In this document: in pieces, positions 18,923 through 31,815 of the stretch | Layout: each line of letters begins with the position of its first letter | Numbering within the stretch: the first letter of the stretch is position 1 | NCBI RefSeq assembly: GCF_041435435.1 | Contig: NZ_CP108494.1 | Span: 682,001 to 746,000, forward strand | DNA length: 64,000 nt | Direction: 5' to 3' | Source of the DNA: Streptomyces sp. NBC_01241 | GTDB lineage: Bacteria > Actinomycetota > Actinomycetes > Streptomycetales > Streptomycetaceae | Notes under the pieces: model-generated | The model's input: the letters and a program-made list of their open reading frames with translations, nothing else | Told to the model about the DNA's origin: nothing | Databases searched by the model: none | Made by a program: the position numbers and the translations under genes

Positions 18923-19297
18923 TCAGCGCACCAGGAGCGTGACGGCCGTACAGGTGCCGCCGACCGCGCCGACGAGCACGACACCGGCGGCTGTACAGCG
19001 CGCCCGCAGCCTGCGGTATCGCGCATCGTATTCATCGCGCAGTTCGGCGGCGCGGACACAGATCCGGCAGAGCATGGCCCGCGACGCGGCGACATGGTCC
19101 GCGGTGTAGACCCGCTGCACGTCCTCGCGCTGTGCCGTGGTGAGCCAGGGCAGCTCGTCGGTGAAGCGGCCCGCCCGTCGTCGTGCCTCCTCGACCTCGG
19201 CGTTCCACAGCAGATAGCCCTCCAGCTGTGCCAGACCGCGGGCGGTTTCCTTGTCGTGGTCCACACGCTCCTCCTCTGCGGGTGCCACTGTGCTCAC
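18923..19297 (-). CDS. Small tail-anchored protein coupled to CtaD
   Basis: A 124-residue protein, helical and charged for about 95 residues and with one C-terminal hydrophobic helix ([20 protein letters not shown]). It also has Cys pairs ([10 protein letters not shown]). The GTG start overlaps the ctaD stop as GTGA, so it is made together with oxidase subunit I. Homologues are often labelled as oxidase subunits only because of this neighbour, and they share no subunit-I sequence. A role in assembly or stability of the alternative oxidase is inference. Confidence 0.75.
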   Translation of the reverse strand: MSTVAPAEEERVDHDKETARGLAQLEGYLLWNAEVEEARRRAGRFTDELPWLTTAQREDVQRVYTADHVAASRAMLCRICVRAAELRDEYDARYRRLRARCTAAGVVLVGAVGGTCTAVTLLVR

Positions 19298-20994
19298 GCC
19301 TGCCGGTCACGGTGGACGGCTTCGTCGATGGCACGCACCGTGGGATGGTGCAGGTCGAACGCCGGGGATTCGGAACGGATCCGCGGCAGGGTGAGGAAGT
19401 TGTGCCGCGGCGGCGGGCAGGACGTCGCCCACTCCAGCGAACGGCCGTAGCCCCACGGGTCGTCGACCTCGATCTTCTTGCCGTACTTGGCGGTCTTCCA
19501 CACGTTGTAGAAGAACGGCAGCATCGACAGGCCGAGCAGGAACGAGGAGATCGTCGAGATCGTGTTCAGCGCGGTGAAGCCGTCCGCGGCGAGGTAGTCC
19601 GCGTAACGACGCGGCATGCCCTCCACACCCAGCCAGTGCTGCACCAGGAACGTGCCGTGGAAGCCCACGAACAGCGTCCAGAACGTGATCTTGCCGAGCC
19701 GCTCGTCCAGCATCTTGCCGGTGAACTTCGGCCACCAGAAGTGGAACCCCGCGAACATCGCGAAGACCACGGTGCCGAAGACGACGTAGTGGAAATGCGC
19801 GACGACGAAGTACGAGTCCGAGACGTGGAAGTCCAGCGGGGGCGACGCCAGGAGCACACCGGTCAGACCGCCGAAGAGGAAGGTGACCAGGAAGCCGATC
19901 GACCAGAGCATCGGCGTCTCGAAGGACAACGACCCCTTCCACATCGTGCCGGTCCAGTTGAAGAACTTCACCCCGGTGGGCACCGCGATGAGGAAGCTCA
20001 TGAACGAGAAGAACGGCAACAGCACACCGCCGGTGACGAACATGTGGTGCGCCCACACGGTCGCCGAGAGACCCGCGATGGAGATCGTCGCCCCGATCAG
20101 ACCGAGATAGCCGAAGACCGGCTTGCGGCTGAAGACCGGAAGGATCTCGGTGACGATCCCGAAGAACGGCAGAGCGATGATGTACACCTCCGGGTGGCCG
20201 AAGAACCAGAAGAGGTGCTGCCAGAGCAGCGCGCCGCCGTTGGCCGGGTCGAAGACGTGCGCACCGAACTTGCGGTCCGCCTCCAGCACCAGCAGGGCCG
20301 CCGCGAGGACCGGGAACGCCAGCAGGACCAGTACGGCGGTCAGCAGGACGTTCCAGACGAAGATCGGCATGCGGAACATCGTCATGCCGGGGGCGCGCAT
20401 GCAGATGATCGTGGTGATGAAGTTGACCGAACCGAGGATCGTGCCGAAGCCGGAGAAGGCCAGACCCATGATCCACATGTCGCTGCCGATGCCCGGGGAG
20501 CGGACCGCGTCGGTCAGCGGGGAGTAGGCGAACCAGCCGAAGTCGGCCGCGCCCTGCGGGGTGAGGAATCCGGCCACGACGATGATCGAGCCGAAGAGAT
20601 ACGCCCAGTAGGCGAACATGTTCAGCCGCGGGAACGCCACATCGGGGGCGCCGATCTGCAGCGGCATGATCCAGTTCGTGAAGCCCGCGAACAGCGGGGT
20701 GGCGAACATCAGCAGCATGATCGTGCCGTGGATCGTGAACGCCTGGTTGAACTGCTCGGTCGAAATGATCTGGATCCCGGGACGGGCCAGCTCGGCGCGC
20801 ATGACCAATGCCAGCACACCACCGACGACGAAGAAGGCGAACGACGTGACGAGGTAGAGCGTGCCGATCGTCTTGTGGTCCGTGGTGGTCAGCCACTTGA
20901 TGACGACGTTGCCCGGTTGCCTGGCGCGAACCGGAATCTCGTTCGCGTACGTCTCCTCTTCGTCGGCTGCCCCTGTTGTGCCCGTCGTCGTCAC
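19294..20994 (-). CDS. ctaD: Cytochrome c oxidase subunit I (orphan paralogue)
   Basis: A 566-residue 12-helix haem-copper oxidase subunit I. The low-spin haem His is in [10 protein letters not shown]. The CuB ligands are in [10 protein letters not shown] (with the Tyr cross-link site), VWAHHMF, and the haem a3 His is in FHYVVFG. The D- and K-channel residues lie in the matching conserved blocks. The GTG at 20994 follows AAGGAG. No subunit II or III gene is adjacent, so it must share partners made elsewhere. Streptomyces genomes usually carry a main ctaCDFE locus plus such an orphan copy. Confidence 0.95.
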   Translation of the reverse strand: MTTTGTTGAADEEETYANEIPVRARQPGNVVIKWLTTTDHKTIGTLYLVTSFAFFVVGGVLALVMRAELARPGIQIISTEQFNQAFTIHGTIMLLMFATPLFAGFTNWIMPLQIGAPDVAFPRLNMFAYWAYLFGSIIVVAGFLTPQGAADFGWFAYSPLTDAVRSPGIGSDMWIMGLAFSGFGTILGSVNFITTIICMRAPGMTMFRMPIFVWNVLLTAVLVLLAFPVLAAALLVLEADRKFGAHVFDPANGGALLWQHLFWFFGHPEVYIIALPFFGIVTEILPVFSRKPVFGYLGLIGATISIAGLSATVWAHHMFVTGGVLLPFFSFMSFLIAVPTGVKFFNWTGTMWKGSLSFETPMLWSIGFLVTFLFGGLTGVLLASPPLDFHVSDSYFVVAHFHYVVFGTVVFAMFAGFHFWWPKFTGKMLDERLGKITFWTLFVGFHGTFLVQHWLGVEGMPRRYADYLAADGFTALNTISTISSFLLGLSMLPFFYNVWKTAKYGKKIEVDDPWGYGRSLEWATSCPPPRHNFLTLPRIRSESPAFDLHHPTVRAIDEAVHRDRQA

Positions 20995-21448
20995 TGGGAC
21001 GCTCCTTCGATTGTCATTCGCGGGTGGACCGCGCACCCGCCAGGGCGCCGCCTCCACCGGCCGGCCGACCGGCCGCTCCCGCGCACGTCACGCCAGATTC
21101 CAGGTGCAGCAAATCAGCCGCGGGGCCGCTCTGTGCGGCCCTGCGCCCGCCGTCGCGTGACTTTCACTCGTCAGGGCGCCCTCCGGTCCGGGCCCCCGCT
21201 CCGCACGCCCCCGCTCACCTTCGCGCGCTCCCGACGCGGGATGTCGGCGGGGGCGACGGACGACGGCATAGTCCGCGGCGCGGGATGCGGAGTTCTCCCG
21301 CTCAACCGGCCACGACCGCGCGCCGGTTCACTCCACCGGTTCGCCGCGGCGCCTCGGGGCAGCCCGAACTGCCTCACCGGGCAAAGTTGTTACCGGAGAG
21401 GGCGGTTAACGCCTGGACCGGGGACCGGTCCGGGCGCCCCGGCGTGCC
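20995..21448. other. ctaD upstream region with a hairpin
   Basis: About 450 bases without a gene. GGGCCGC (21123-21129), TCTGT, GCGGCCC (21135-21141) is a perfect 7-bp stem 130 bases upstream of the ctaD start. It could be a terminator for the upstream SDR gene (same strand) or a leader structure of ctaD. Confidence 0.4.
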
Positions 21449-22186
21449 TCAGACCAGCCCGCCCGTCGCGCGCACGTTCTGGCCGGTGATCCACCGGCCG
21501 TCGTGGCCGGCCAGGAAGGCAACCACATCGGCCACGTCCGCGGGTTCGCCCAGTCGGCCGAGGGGGGTCGTACCGGCGACTGCTTCGAGCGCCTCCGGCG
21601 GATTGGTGCCGCGCAGCAGCTCGGTGTCGGTCGCGCCGGGCGAGACGGTGTTGACCGTGATCCCGCGTGCTCCGAGTTCGCGGGCGGCGATGGCGGTGAG
21701 CTGCTCGACGGCACCCTTGCTGGCGGCGTACGCGGAGATGCCGGGGCCCGGCCGCACGGTGTTCGCGGTGGAGATGTTCACGATGCGGCCGCCGTCGCGC
21801 ATCCGCACAGCCGCGTGACGGATCGTCATGAAGACCGCTCTGGTGTTGACCGTCATCACCTTGTCGAACACCTCCGGGTCGGTGTCCGCGATGAGGGCCG
21901 GGGGGAGACACAGTGCGGCGTTGTTGACCAGGATGTCGAGTCCGTCCAGCCGCTCCTCGGCGGCTTCCATCAGCTGCCGGGCCCCGTCCGGGTCCGCGAG
22001 GTCGAGACGGATGGCCGTGGCCGTACCGCCGTTGTCCCGCACCGTGCGAACGACCTCCTCGGCCGCTTCGTCGCTGGTGGCGTAGTTGAAGACCACGTGC
22101 GCCCCGTCGCGGCACAGGCGCTCGACGATCGCGCGGCCGATACCCCGCGATCCTCCGGTGACCACCGCGTTCTTGCCTGCCGGCAC
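21449..22186 (-). CDS. SDR family oxidoreductase
   Basis: A 245-residue classical short-chain dehydrogenase/reductase. The cofactor motif is TGGSRGIGRAI (T-G-x3-G-x-G), with NNA in ILVNNAA. The catalytic Ser is in IVNISTANTV and the Y-x3-K is SAYAASKGAVEQ. Asn or Ser after the second beta strand (NYATSDEAAEE) is compatible with NADP(H). The sequence is closest to 3-oxoacyl-ACP reductase/glucose dehydrogenase-like SDRs, and the substrate is unknown. The GTG at 22186 has GGGGAGGG upstream. Confidence 0.92.
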   Translation of the reverse strand: MPAGKNAVVTGGSRGIGRAIVERLCRDGAHVVFNYATSDEAAEEVVRTVRDNGGTATAIRLDLADPDGARQLMEAAEERLDGLDILVNNAALCLPPALIADTDPEVFDKVMTVNTRAVFMTIRHAAVRMRDGGRIVNISTANTVRPGPGISAYAASKGAVEQLTAIAARELGARGITVNTVSPGATDTELLRGTNPPEALEAVAGTTPLGRLGEPADVADVVAFLAGHDGRWITGQNVRATGGLV

Positions 22187-22350
22187 GGTCCCTCCCCCTC
22201 GACGAGCAGTTGATCCGGTCGTTCGAACCTACCGGCGCGGCGGCTCGTCGTACGCGATTACGCGGAGAACGAACGGCCGCGTACGCGACAGCGCGGCGCT
22301 CGTTTGGCGCCGGACGAGCGCCTTCGGCCGTTCAGGCCCCCGACACGCGA

Positions 22351-22384
22351 CCGCCCCGGCCGGGCGTGATGCCGGCCGGGGCGG
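22351..22384 (-). terminator. Strong hairpin terminator downstream of icd
   Basis: CCGCCCCGGCCGG (22351-22363) and CCGGCCGGGGCGG (22372-22384) form a perfect 13-bp stem with an 8-base loop, about 60 bases past the icd stop. Confidence 0.85.
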
Positions 22385-22442
22385 AAGGGGCGAGGGGTGA
22401 GGGGTGAGGGGCGCCGGGACGCCCCCTCCCGTACCGGTCTCG

Positions 22443-25889
<3,447 letters not shown>

Positions 25890-25893
<4 letters not shown>

Positions 25894-27404
25894 GGCGTTC
25901 TCCCTGCCGATGGAATACGGACGGATCGTTGTGCACGGCTCCTGCCCCGGCGTTCCCCGAACACGTCTGCCAGCCCTATGACCAGCGCGGCCCCGATGAA
26001 GGCTCCCGCGACGACAAGTCCGTGGTCGTACGCGGTGGCCCACCCGTCGCCGCCGAGCTGGGCGAAGAACACCGAGCCGACCGCCGCGATACCGATCGCC
26101 GAACCGACGCGCTGGCCGGTCTGGAGGGTGCCGCCGGCGCTCCCGGCCGTGGCCACCGGCACCTCGGAGAGGGTCAGCGCCTGGTTCGGGGAAATGACCA
26201 GGCCACTGCCCAGACCCGCCAGCAGCAGCGGGGCTGCCATCACCCACCCCGCGTCCCGCCCCGGTACCAGGTGCACGGCGAGCGCGGTGCCCGCCAGCCC
26301 CACGACCACCGTGATCAGCCCGGCCACGACGAGGGGGCGTCCCAGGCGGCCGACCCATCGGCCGCCCGGGCCCGCCGCGACGGCCGAACCCAGCGCGAAG
26401 GGCGTGATGGCAATCCCGGCCTGCAGGGCGGAGTAGTGCAGTCCGTTCTGCAGGTAGAGCGTGGTGATGAAGAAGATCGCGGTGAATCCGCAGAAGTACA
26501 GCAGGATCAGCAGGCAGCCGAGCCAGTAGGAGCGGACCCGGAAGAGCGACAGGTCGACGACGGGGTGTGTGCCGCGCCTGCCGCACCGGGACTCCCAGCC
26601 GATGAAGGCGGCGAGCAGTGCCGCGGCCACCGGGATCAGCAGCCATTTCCGGTCGCCCGGCCACTGCTGCGCCTGGACGAACGGCAGCAGCAGCGTCAGT
26701 ACGCCCGCGCCGAGCAACAGGACCCCGAAGGGATCCAGATCGCGCAGTCGCACCCGGCCGGCCGAGGGGGTGTCCGGGAGCAGCCGCCGGGCGAGGAGGA
26801 GGCAGACGGCCCCGAGCGGCAGATTGACGTAGAACACCCAGCGCCAGCCCTCCTGGGCCCCGGCCGCCTGGATCAGCAGCCCACCCGACAGCGGGCCCAC
26901 AGCGGTGGAGATGCCGACCACCGTGCCGAACATGCCGAAGGCCCGGCCGCGCTCGTGACCGGAGAACATCTGCTGGATCAACGCGGAGATCTGGGGCGAG
27001 ATCATGCCTCCGGCGAGGCCCTGGGCCAATCGGGCGACGACCAGCCAGAGACTGGACTGGGAAGCCCCGCAGGCCGCCGACGCCAGGGTGAACAGGGCCA
27101 GCCCGACCATGAACACCACGCGGCGTCCCCGTGCGTCACCGAGCCGTCCGGCGGGGATCAGGAACAGACCGAAGGCGAGTGCGTAACCGGAGAGGACCCA
27201 TTGCAGATCGGACTCCGAGGTGTGAAGCCCTTCCCTGATCGACGGCAGGGCGACGTTGACGATGGATACGTCCAGCAAGGTCATGAACCCCGCGATCAGA
27301 CACACCGTGAGCGCCTGCCATCGGCGCGGGTCGGGGGTTCCGGAGCCTGCGGCAGAGTGATCACCCCACCCCGCAGCACCCCGGTGAGCTGCACTCTCTG
27401 CCAT
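25890..27404 (-). CDS. MFS drug/quinone exporter, DHA2 (EmrB/QacA) family
   Basis: A 504-residue transporter with about 14 hydrophobic helices. The DHA2 signatures are present: FMTLLDVSIVNVALPSI in helix 1 (the D-x-x-I/V-x-x-A-L-P motif), the motif A GRLGDARGRR between helices 2 and 3, and motif C-like G-P-L-S-G-G in helix 5. These transporters export cationic drugs, dyes or small toxins with proton antiport. Coupling to the quinone-detoxifying GST suggests the pair deals with quinone-like or electrophilic compounds. The start at 27404 is preferred over longer options because the upstream part is Arg-rich and non-homologous. Confidence 0.9.
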
Positions 27405-27470
27405 GGCTCGCACCCTAGGACGAAGCGGCCCGATACTCATCCCGGCAGGGCCGCGACGGCGGTATTTCCG

Positions 27471-27521
27471 GCATCGGACGGCGGTCCTTCCCGCATCGGA
27501 CGGCGGTCCTTCCGCATCGGA
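27471..27521. repeat. 22-bp tandem direct repeat, about 2.4 copies
   Basis: Unit GCATCGGACGGCGGTCCTTCCC at 27471-27492, repeated with one base fewer at 27493-27513 and partly at 27514-27521. It lies upstream of the MFS start in a gene-free stretch (27405-27686). Confidence 0.75.
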
Positions 27522-27686
27522 CCCGCGCCACTGGGCGCGCACCCGGATGTGGCGCGGCTGGTACTGAAGCGCTTCGACGAGGCGTTCGGGGGCACGGCGC
27601 AGCGCAGAAGTACCGCCCGGCCGTTCCTGTGGCGGACCGGCCGGGCGCGTGGCCGCCGCGTGGCCGTGTACGCCGGACCCGTGGGC

Positions 27687-28409
27687 TCACCTTCGCGCGG
27701 TCCCCGGGTTCTGCCGCTCCGGGGGCATGGTCACTCCGCGCCGCCGGCTGGCGGTGTGCCTGCGCAGGTTGTCGACCTGCTGGACGAGGTGGTCGATGCG
27801 GTCGGCGAGGTCACGATGGTCCTCCAGGTGGAGGCGCGCGTCGGCCAGCGGCCCGACGAGACGGGCGGGGTCGTCTCCGCCGAGGGCGTCGTTGAGCTCG
27901 TCGACAGCCGCCACGGCCCGCTCGGGGAGGTCGGTGAGGGAGGTGATCCGGCCGGCGAGCCGACGCAGGTCCGCCGCATTGTCCCGCGCCCAGGCGGCGA
28001 CCGTGCGGTTGGCGGCGCGGCGGTCGCGGGTGGCCTGTACCCGTTGTTCACCGGTGGTGCCCAGCGGCCCCGTACGCAGCCGCAGGTAGCGGCGCTCGGC
28101 GGCCTGCCGGCTGGTGACACCGAGCGGCTGGGCGATCTCGGCCCAGCTGGCTCCGGCCTCGCGGGCGACCTCGATGAGGGACGGCTCCCATGCTGCAAGC
28201 CGTCGGCTTACGTCCCGTAGCAGAAGGAGGGCGTCCAGCGCGTCCACGCGCTCGGGCACGGCGTCCGCGGGTTCCGGGCCGTCGGGTGTGCAGGCCTGCC
28301 GCAGGACGGCGTCGATCGTGCCGAGAGCGGTGGCGGCAGCGAGGAGCGAGGCCGGAACACCGGTGGTGCCGGGGATCTCGGCTGAGGCATGCTCGTCGAC
28401 TTCGGTCAC
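27687..28409 (-). CDS. HSP18 transcriptional regulator (RheA-like)
   Basis: A 240-residue protein of the family annotated in Streptomyces as HSP18 regulator. The helix-turn-helix is likely in SWAEIAQPLGVTSRQAAERR (about residues 88-107). A long helical C-terminal part follows (RLAGRITSLTD...LHLEDHRDLADR) that could sense heat or dimerise. The GTG at 28409 has GGAGGG upstream. Two TGTCATC-N5-GATGACA-like operators lie directly upstream. S. albus RheA binds that sequence, so autoregulation and control of the divergent hsp18 gene are expected. The target gene here is broken. Confidence 0.82.
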   Translation of the reverse strand: MTEVDEHASAEIPGTTGVPASLLAAATALGTIDAVLRQACTPDGPEPADAVPERVDALDALLLLRDVSRRLAAWEPSLIEVAREAGASWAEIAQPLGVTSRQAAERRYLRLRTGPLGTTGEQRVQATRDRRAANRTVAAWARDNAADLRRLAGRITSLTDLPERAVAAVDELNDALGGDDPARLVGPLADARLHLEDHRDLADRIDHLVQQVDNLRRHTASRRRGVTMPPERQNPGTARR

Positions 28410-28434
28410 GGACCAGCCCTCCCGGACGTATGCG

Positions 28435-28453
28435 TGTCATCGTTCGCATGACA
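28435..28453. promoter_or_regulatory. RheA-type operator 1
   Basis: TGTCATC-GTTCG-CATGACA: one mismatch to the TGTCATC-N5-GATGACA site described for S. albus RheA, with the exact 5-bp spacer. It lies 26 bases upstream of the regulator start. Confidence 0.8.
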
Positions 28454-28460
28454 TCACACT

Positions 28461-28479
28461 TGTCATCCTTTGGACGACA
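28461..28479. promoter_or_regulatory. RheA-type operator 2
   Basis: TGTCATC-CTTTG-GACGACA: again one mismatch and a 5-bp spacer. Its start is 26 bp from that of operator 1 and it lies between the regulator and the hsp18 relic. Confidence 0.78.
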
Positions 28480-28538
28480 TGTTACAACCGACTTGAGGCG
28501 TATGACGAAAATGTCCGGACTCCTCCCGGAGGTGGTGC

Positions 28539-28733
28539 GTGATGCCGATGCGCACCAGCCCCTTCCGTGAACTCGATCGGCTCACCCGGGAGATCGCGAC
28601 CGGCCGGGCGCGTCGGCTCCGACAAGCGGATCACCGCCTGACGCGTTGGATCGGTGGACCGCGGAGGGCGGGGTACACGCCCTTTCCCCCTTCCTCGCCC
28701 CGCCCGCGGTCCACGGGAAGGGGCCGCCCTTGA
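28539..28733 (+). pseudogene. Truncated hsp18 (Hsp20 family) start
   Basis: The first ~16 codons after the GGAGG ribosome site read as MPMRTSPFRELDRLTRE, the typical N-terminus of Streptomyces HSP18 small heat-shock proteins. After that all similarity stops and no alpha-crystallin domain follows before the stop at 28731-28733. The divergent regulator and two operators are in the usual place for an hsp18 locus, so this is the decayed target gene. The remaining 64-codon frame is unlikely to make a functional protein. Confidence 0.75.
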
Positions 28734-28739
28734 CGCACA

Positions 28740-28976
28740 TGCGAAGGGCAGTCGTTCCTCGAAACGGTCCAGGAACGCGGCGCCTGTCCCACGCCCCAGG
28801 AAGCGGAAGGGGTCGCTCGCAAGGGCTTGGCACTGCTCGGGGCACATCTGGTCGGAAAGGAGCGGAGCGAGCCGACCGTACGGCTCCCCGGAACGTTCGC
28901 GCTGATCCTGCTCAACCCGCCGCAGGCCGCCGAACCACTCACCCCCGAACGGTTCGTGCGCCCCCCGTCCGGCTGA
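28740..28976 (+). pseudogene. DUF2267 domain relic
   Basis: Continuing in the same frame as the hsp18 relic after its stop, codons 28740-28973 read like a DUF2267 domain: S-F-L-E-T-V-Q-E-R-G, P-T-P-Q-E-A-E-G-V-A-R-K-G-L, LLGAHLVGKE, RLPGTFALILLN and PLTPERFV. There is no in-frame ATG or GTG at the beginning and the domain ends early. It is therefore a 5'- and 3'-truncated relic, probably of a gene once next to hsp18. DUF2267 proteins are stress-associated in actinomycetes. Confidence 0.6.
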
Positions 28977-29084
28977 GAGGCCGGCGGTGACCGGTACGCC
29001 CTTGGACGTTCGAAGGCTCCGCCGACTGCCGGAAACGCCGCACGCGCACCGCGCGGGCGACGCGTCGACCGCAAGGAGCATCGA

Positions 29085-29864
29085 ATGTCGGCCTTCGAAC
29101 GGATCACGCCGGTGACCGGCGCACCGTGCTGGGTGAACCTGATGACACACGATCTGCCTGCCGCGCAGTCCTTCTACGCGTCGGTCATGGACTGGGACTT
29201 CCGTGACAGCGACCTCGGCAGCGATTTCTCGGTGGCAACGGCGCACGGCAAGCCCGTTGCCGGAATCGGATCGCGCTGCCCCTGCATCGGCCCGCCGACG
29301 GTCTGGACACCGTACTTCGCCGTGAAGCACGCCGATGAGACGGCGAACCGGGTCAAAGAGCGCGGCGCGACCCTCGCGAACGGGCCGCTGGACCTGGGCA
29401 AGGGGCGAGCGGCGCTCGCCACGGACCGCGACGGGGCCGTCTTCGGTTTCTGGGAGGGCCCCGCCCTGGCCTGGTCGGTCGGGTACGGCAGCGCTCCCGC
29501 CCGGCTGGACCTGCAGACGCATGACGCCTTCGAGGCCGCCGGCTTCTACACAGCGGTCCTCGGCTGGGCCAGACCGCCCGGCGGTTGCATGGTCGACTAC
29601 GCGCAGGACCACGTCTTCGTCCAGGTCGGCGGACGTACGGTCGTCACGCTGCGCGGCGGGGGCGTCGAATCCGCCCCCGATCCGAGGATCCGGCCCCGTT
29701 GGATCGTGGACTTCCACGTCCCGGACATCGAGCGGACCGCAGCGGCCGCGACCGCCGCCGGGGGCGAGGTCTCACCGATCGCCTCCTCGCACGCCGGCTC
29801 CCCGAAGGCCGCGTCCGTCATTCGCGACCCGGACGGCGGCCTCTTCACCGTGTCCGAGGTGTAG
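29085..29864 (+). CDS. VOC family protein, two glyoxalase-like domains (paralogue)
   Basis: A 259-residue protein with the same two-module design as the gene at 3843-4670. Module 1 starts at PCWVNLMTHDLPAAQSFY and module 2 at ARLDLQTHDAFEAAGFY, and it ends in VIRDPDGGLFTVSEV. Segments such as DLGKGRAAL...DRDGAVFGFWE match the first copy (ALGKGRGAL...DLDGAVFGIWE) closely. The ligand is unknown. AAGGAG precedes the ATG. It is monocistronic. Confidence 0.87.
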   Translation: MSAFERITPVTGAPCWVNLMTHDLPAAQSFYASVMDWDFRDSDLGSDFSVATAHGKPVAGIGSRCPCIGPPTVWTPYFAVKHADETANRVKERGATLANGPLDLGKGRAALATDRDGAVFGFWEGPALAWSVGYGSAPARLDLQTHDAFEAAGFYTAVLGWARPPGGCMVDYAQDHVFVQVGGRTVVTLRGGGVESAPDPRIRPRWIVDFHVPDIERTAAAATAAGGEVSPIASSHAGSPKAASVIRDPDGGLFTVSEV

Positions 29865-30020
29865 CGAACGGAGACGTAGTACGGAGACGCAAGAGCGAAC
29901 CGGAACTGCATCTGCAACGCCAGTAGCTCTACGCGCGGCTCCACCGGGCCTTCGACCTCCTGGGCGGGGACCCGACGGGAACGCCTCGGGCACTGGCCCT
30001 GCACCCGACGGATCAACCGT

Positions 30021-30413
30021 ATGCGCGGCCAACTCACCAGTATTTTCCCGGCGTTGGAGCGCACCCTGGACTTGGGCAACATCGGCCCGCTGATCCTGTT
30101 GACCGGCTACCAGGTCCCGGCCGCCCTGCGCCGGACCGGCGCCAAGCGGCTGGAGACCTGGCTGCGCAACCGCAAGGTTCGCGGCGCCGAGGACCTTGCC
30201 GCAGCCGCCCTCGAAGCGGCCGAGCGCCAGCACACCGCTGTCCTCGGGGAGAAGATCACCGCGCGGGTGATCCACACCCTGGCGAAGGAGGTGATGGGCC
30301 TCAATGCCGCGACCCCACCGCCCGCCGACCTCGCCGCGATCGTGTTCCACCCGGAGACCGGCCTCACCCGCAGCGACTCAAGCGGGTACGCCCTCCGCGT
30401 TCCGCGAGGCACC
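30021..30413 (+). pseudogene. IS110-family transposase fragment
   Basis: The middle of an IS110-type transposase: LTSIFPALERTLDLGNIGPL, LLTGYQVPAALRRTGAKRLE and TWLRNRKVRGAEDLAAAALE, followed by a helical stretch that normally leads to the IS116/110/902 domain. The DEDD catalytic N-terminus and the C-terminal half are missing, and the frame runs into unrelated sequence after about 30300. Bases 29920-30020 just upstream also look coding in another frame (LHRAFDLLGGDPTGTPRAL) but are unassigned. Confidence 0.75.
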
Positions 30414-30414
30414 C

Positions 30415-31815
30415 CTACCGAGGCCGATCCACGGGTCTTGAGCATTGCTCCTGCTCTGCGGGGGCGTTTCGTTGGTGCACGGTCATCAGCAGTGTGCTGG
30501 GCCGCACGGTTGCCTGGGCCACTGGCCGAACCGTCTGGTTCGGCGGGAGTTCGAACCGTAGGCGCCGGACGATCGTCGCGATGGCGGTGACCAGCTCGGT
30601 GAGGGCGAACCGGTCGCCGATGCACTTGTGTTTGCCTGCCCCGAAGGGGAGATACGCCCCCGGGGTGAACGCCTTGGTCTGCGCGTCCTCCAGCCAGCGG
30701 TCCGGGTTGAAGCTGAGGGGGTCGGGAAACAGCGCGGGGTCGCGGTGCAGGGCGTGCTGGCAGTAGGCGAGTTCCGTGCCGGCGGGGAGCGACCATGGCC
30801 CCAGGCGTGTCTGGGTGACGGTGCGACGGGTGACGAGCCACCCGGTGTGGTGCAGCCGCAGCGTCTCCCGGATGACGCGGTCGAGGTAAGGCAGGTGGGG
30901 AAGGTCCTCGAGCGCGATGGGTCGGCCTTCGAGGACCGTGTCGAGTTCGTCCAGGACCGTGCGTTCGATGTCGGCGTTGCGGGTGATTTCGTACAACGCC
31001 CAGGACAGCACCGAGGCGGTGGTCTCGGTGCCCGCCACGGCCAGAGTGAGGACCTCTGAAGCGATCTGGTGCCCGGTCAGCGGGCGGCCGGTCTCCTCGT
31101 CCGTGGCGCGCAGCAGCAGGGAAAGCATGTCGCCGGTGTCCTGCCCCGAGTCCTGGAGCTCGGCCACGGCCTGGGAGATGGTGGCCCGCACGGCGTCCCG
31201 GGCGGTGGTGAACCGGCGGTTGAAGGGCAGGGGGAGCCGCTCGACCCAGTCGGGCAGCATGACGCGTGCGCCGACACCGTTCATGACCACCGAGAGGTCC
31301 TCACGCAGCCGGCGGAATGTCACCTCGTCCAGGCTGCCGGAGAAAATGGTCTTGGCGAGCATGTCGAGGGATAGCTTGACCATGGCCTCGCGGACATCGA
31401 GCTGTCGGCCCGGAGCCCAGGTGTCGACGGCTGCGGTCGTCTCGCCCCGCATGATGTCGACGTAGCGGGAGATCTCCGGGCGGCCGAAGGCGGGTTGAAG
31501 CTGGCGCCGTTTACGGACGTGTTCCTGTCCCGCCGCGGTGACGACAGAGTCGCCCAGCAGCTGGCCCATCTTCTCGAAGAACCGTCCTTTGTCGAGGCTG
31601 GGGCCGAGGTCGGTCAGCATGGTGCGGATGAGGTCGGGGTCCTGGACGATCACCGTGCGGGTGCCGGGCTGGAGAGTGATCTCGACCAGCGGGCCGTAGC
31701 GGGTGCGCAGCGAGGCAATGAAGCCGAGGTTGTCGCGCATGAGCTGTATCGCGTGACCCAGGAGCGGGACCGAGCCCGCTGCCCTGGGTATGGAGGGAGG
31801 CGCTACGAGCGTCAC
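30415..31815 (-). CDS. Cytochrome P450
   Basis: A 466-residue P450 monooxygenase. The I-helix oxygen-activation motif is AGTETTAS, the K-helix is ETLR (VIRETLRLHH) and the PERF-like region is FNPDRW. The haem-binding loop is FGAGKHKCIGDRFAL, with the thiolate Cys intact. The N-terminal proline-rich PPSIPRAAGSVPLLGH and the overall sequence resemble the bacterial class IV-like CYPs that oxidise terpenes. No ferredoxin or terpene synthase gene is adjacent. The GTG at 31815 follows AAAGGTGG. It is intact although transposase relics lie on both sides. Confidence 0.93.
   Translation of the reverse strand: MTLVAPPSIPRAAGSVPLLGHAIQLMRDNLGFIASLRTRYGPLVEITLQPGTRTVIVQDPDLIRTMLTDLGPSLDKGRFFEKMGQLLGDSVVTAAGQEHVRKRRQLQPAFGRPEISRYVDIMRGETTAAVDTWAPGRQLDVREAMVKLSLDMLAKTIFSGSLDEVTFRRLREDLSVVMNGVGARVMLPDWVERLPLPFNRRFTTARDAVRATISQAVAELQDSGQDTGDMLSLLLRATDEETGRPLTGHQIASEVLTLAVAGTETTASVLSWALYEITRNADIERTVLDELDTVLEGRPIALEDLPHLPYLDRVIRETLRLHHTGWLVTRRTVTQTRLGPWSLPAGTELAYCQHALHRDPALFPDPLSFNPDRWLEDAQTKAFTPGAYLPFGAGKHKCIGDRFALTELVTAIATIVRRLRFELPPNQTVRPVAQATVRPSTLLMTVHQRNAPAEQEQCSRPVDRPR

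Noticed and set aside
19183..21489. 768-residue plus-strand frame opposite ctaD
   Set aside because: Antisense of an unmistakable oxidase subunit I; its composition (Arg, Asp, His, Glu repeats) is typical of shadow frames.
25929..28220. 763-residue plus-strand frame
   Set aside because: Opposite the MFS exporter and the HSP18-type regulator, both with clear motifs.
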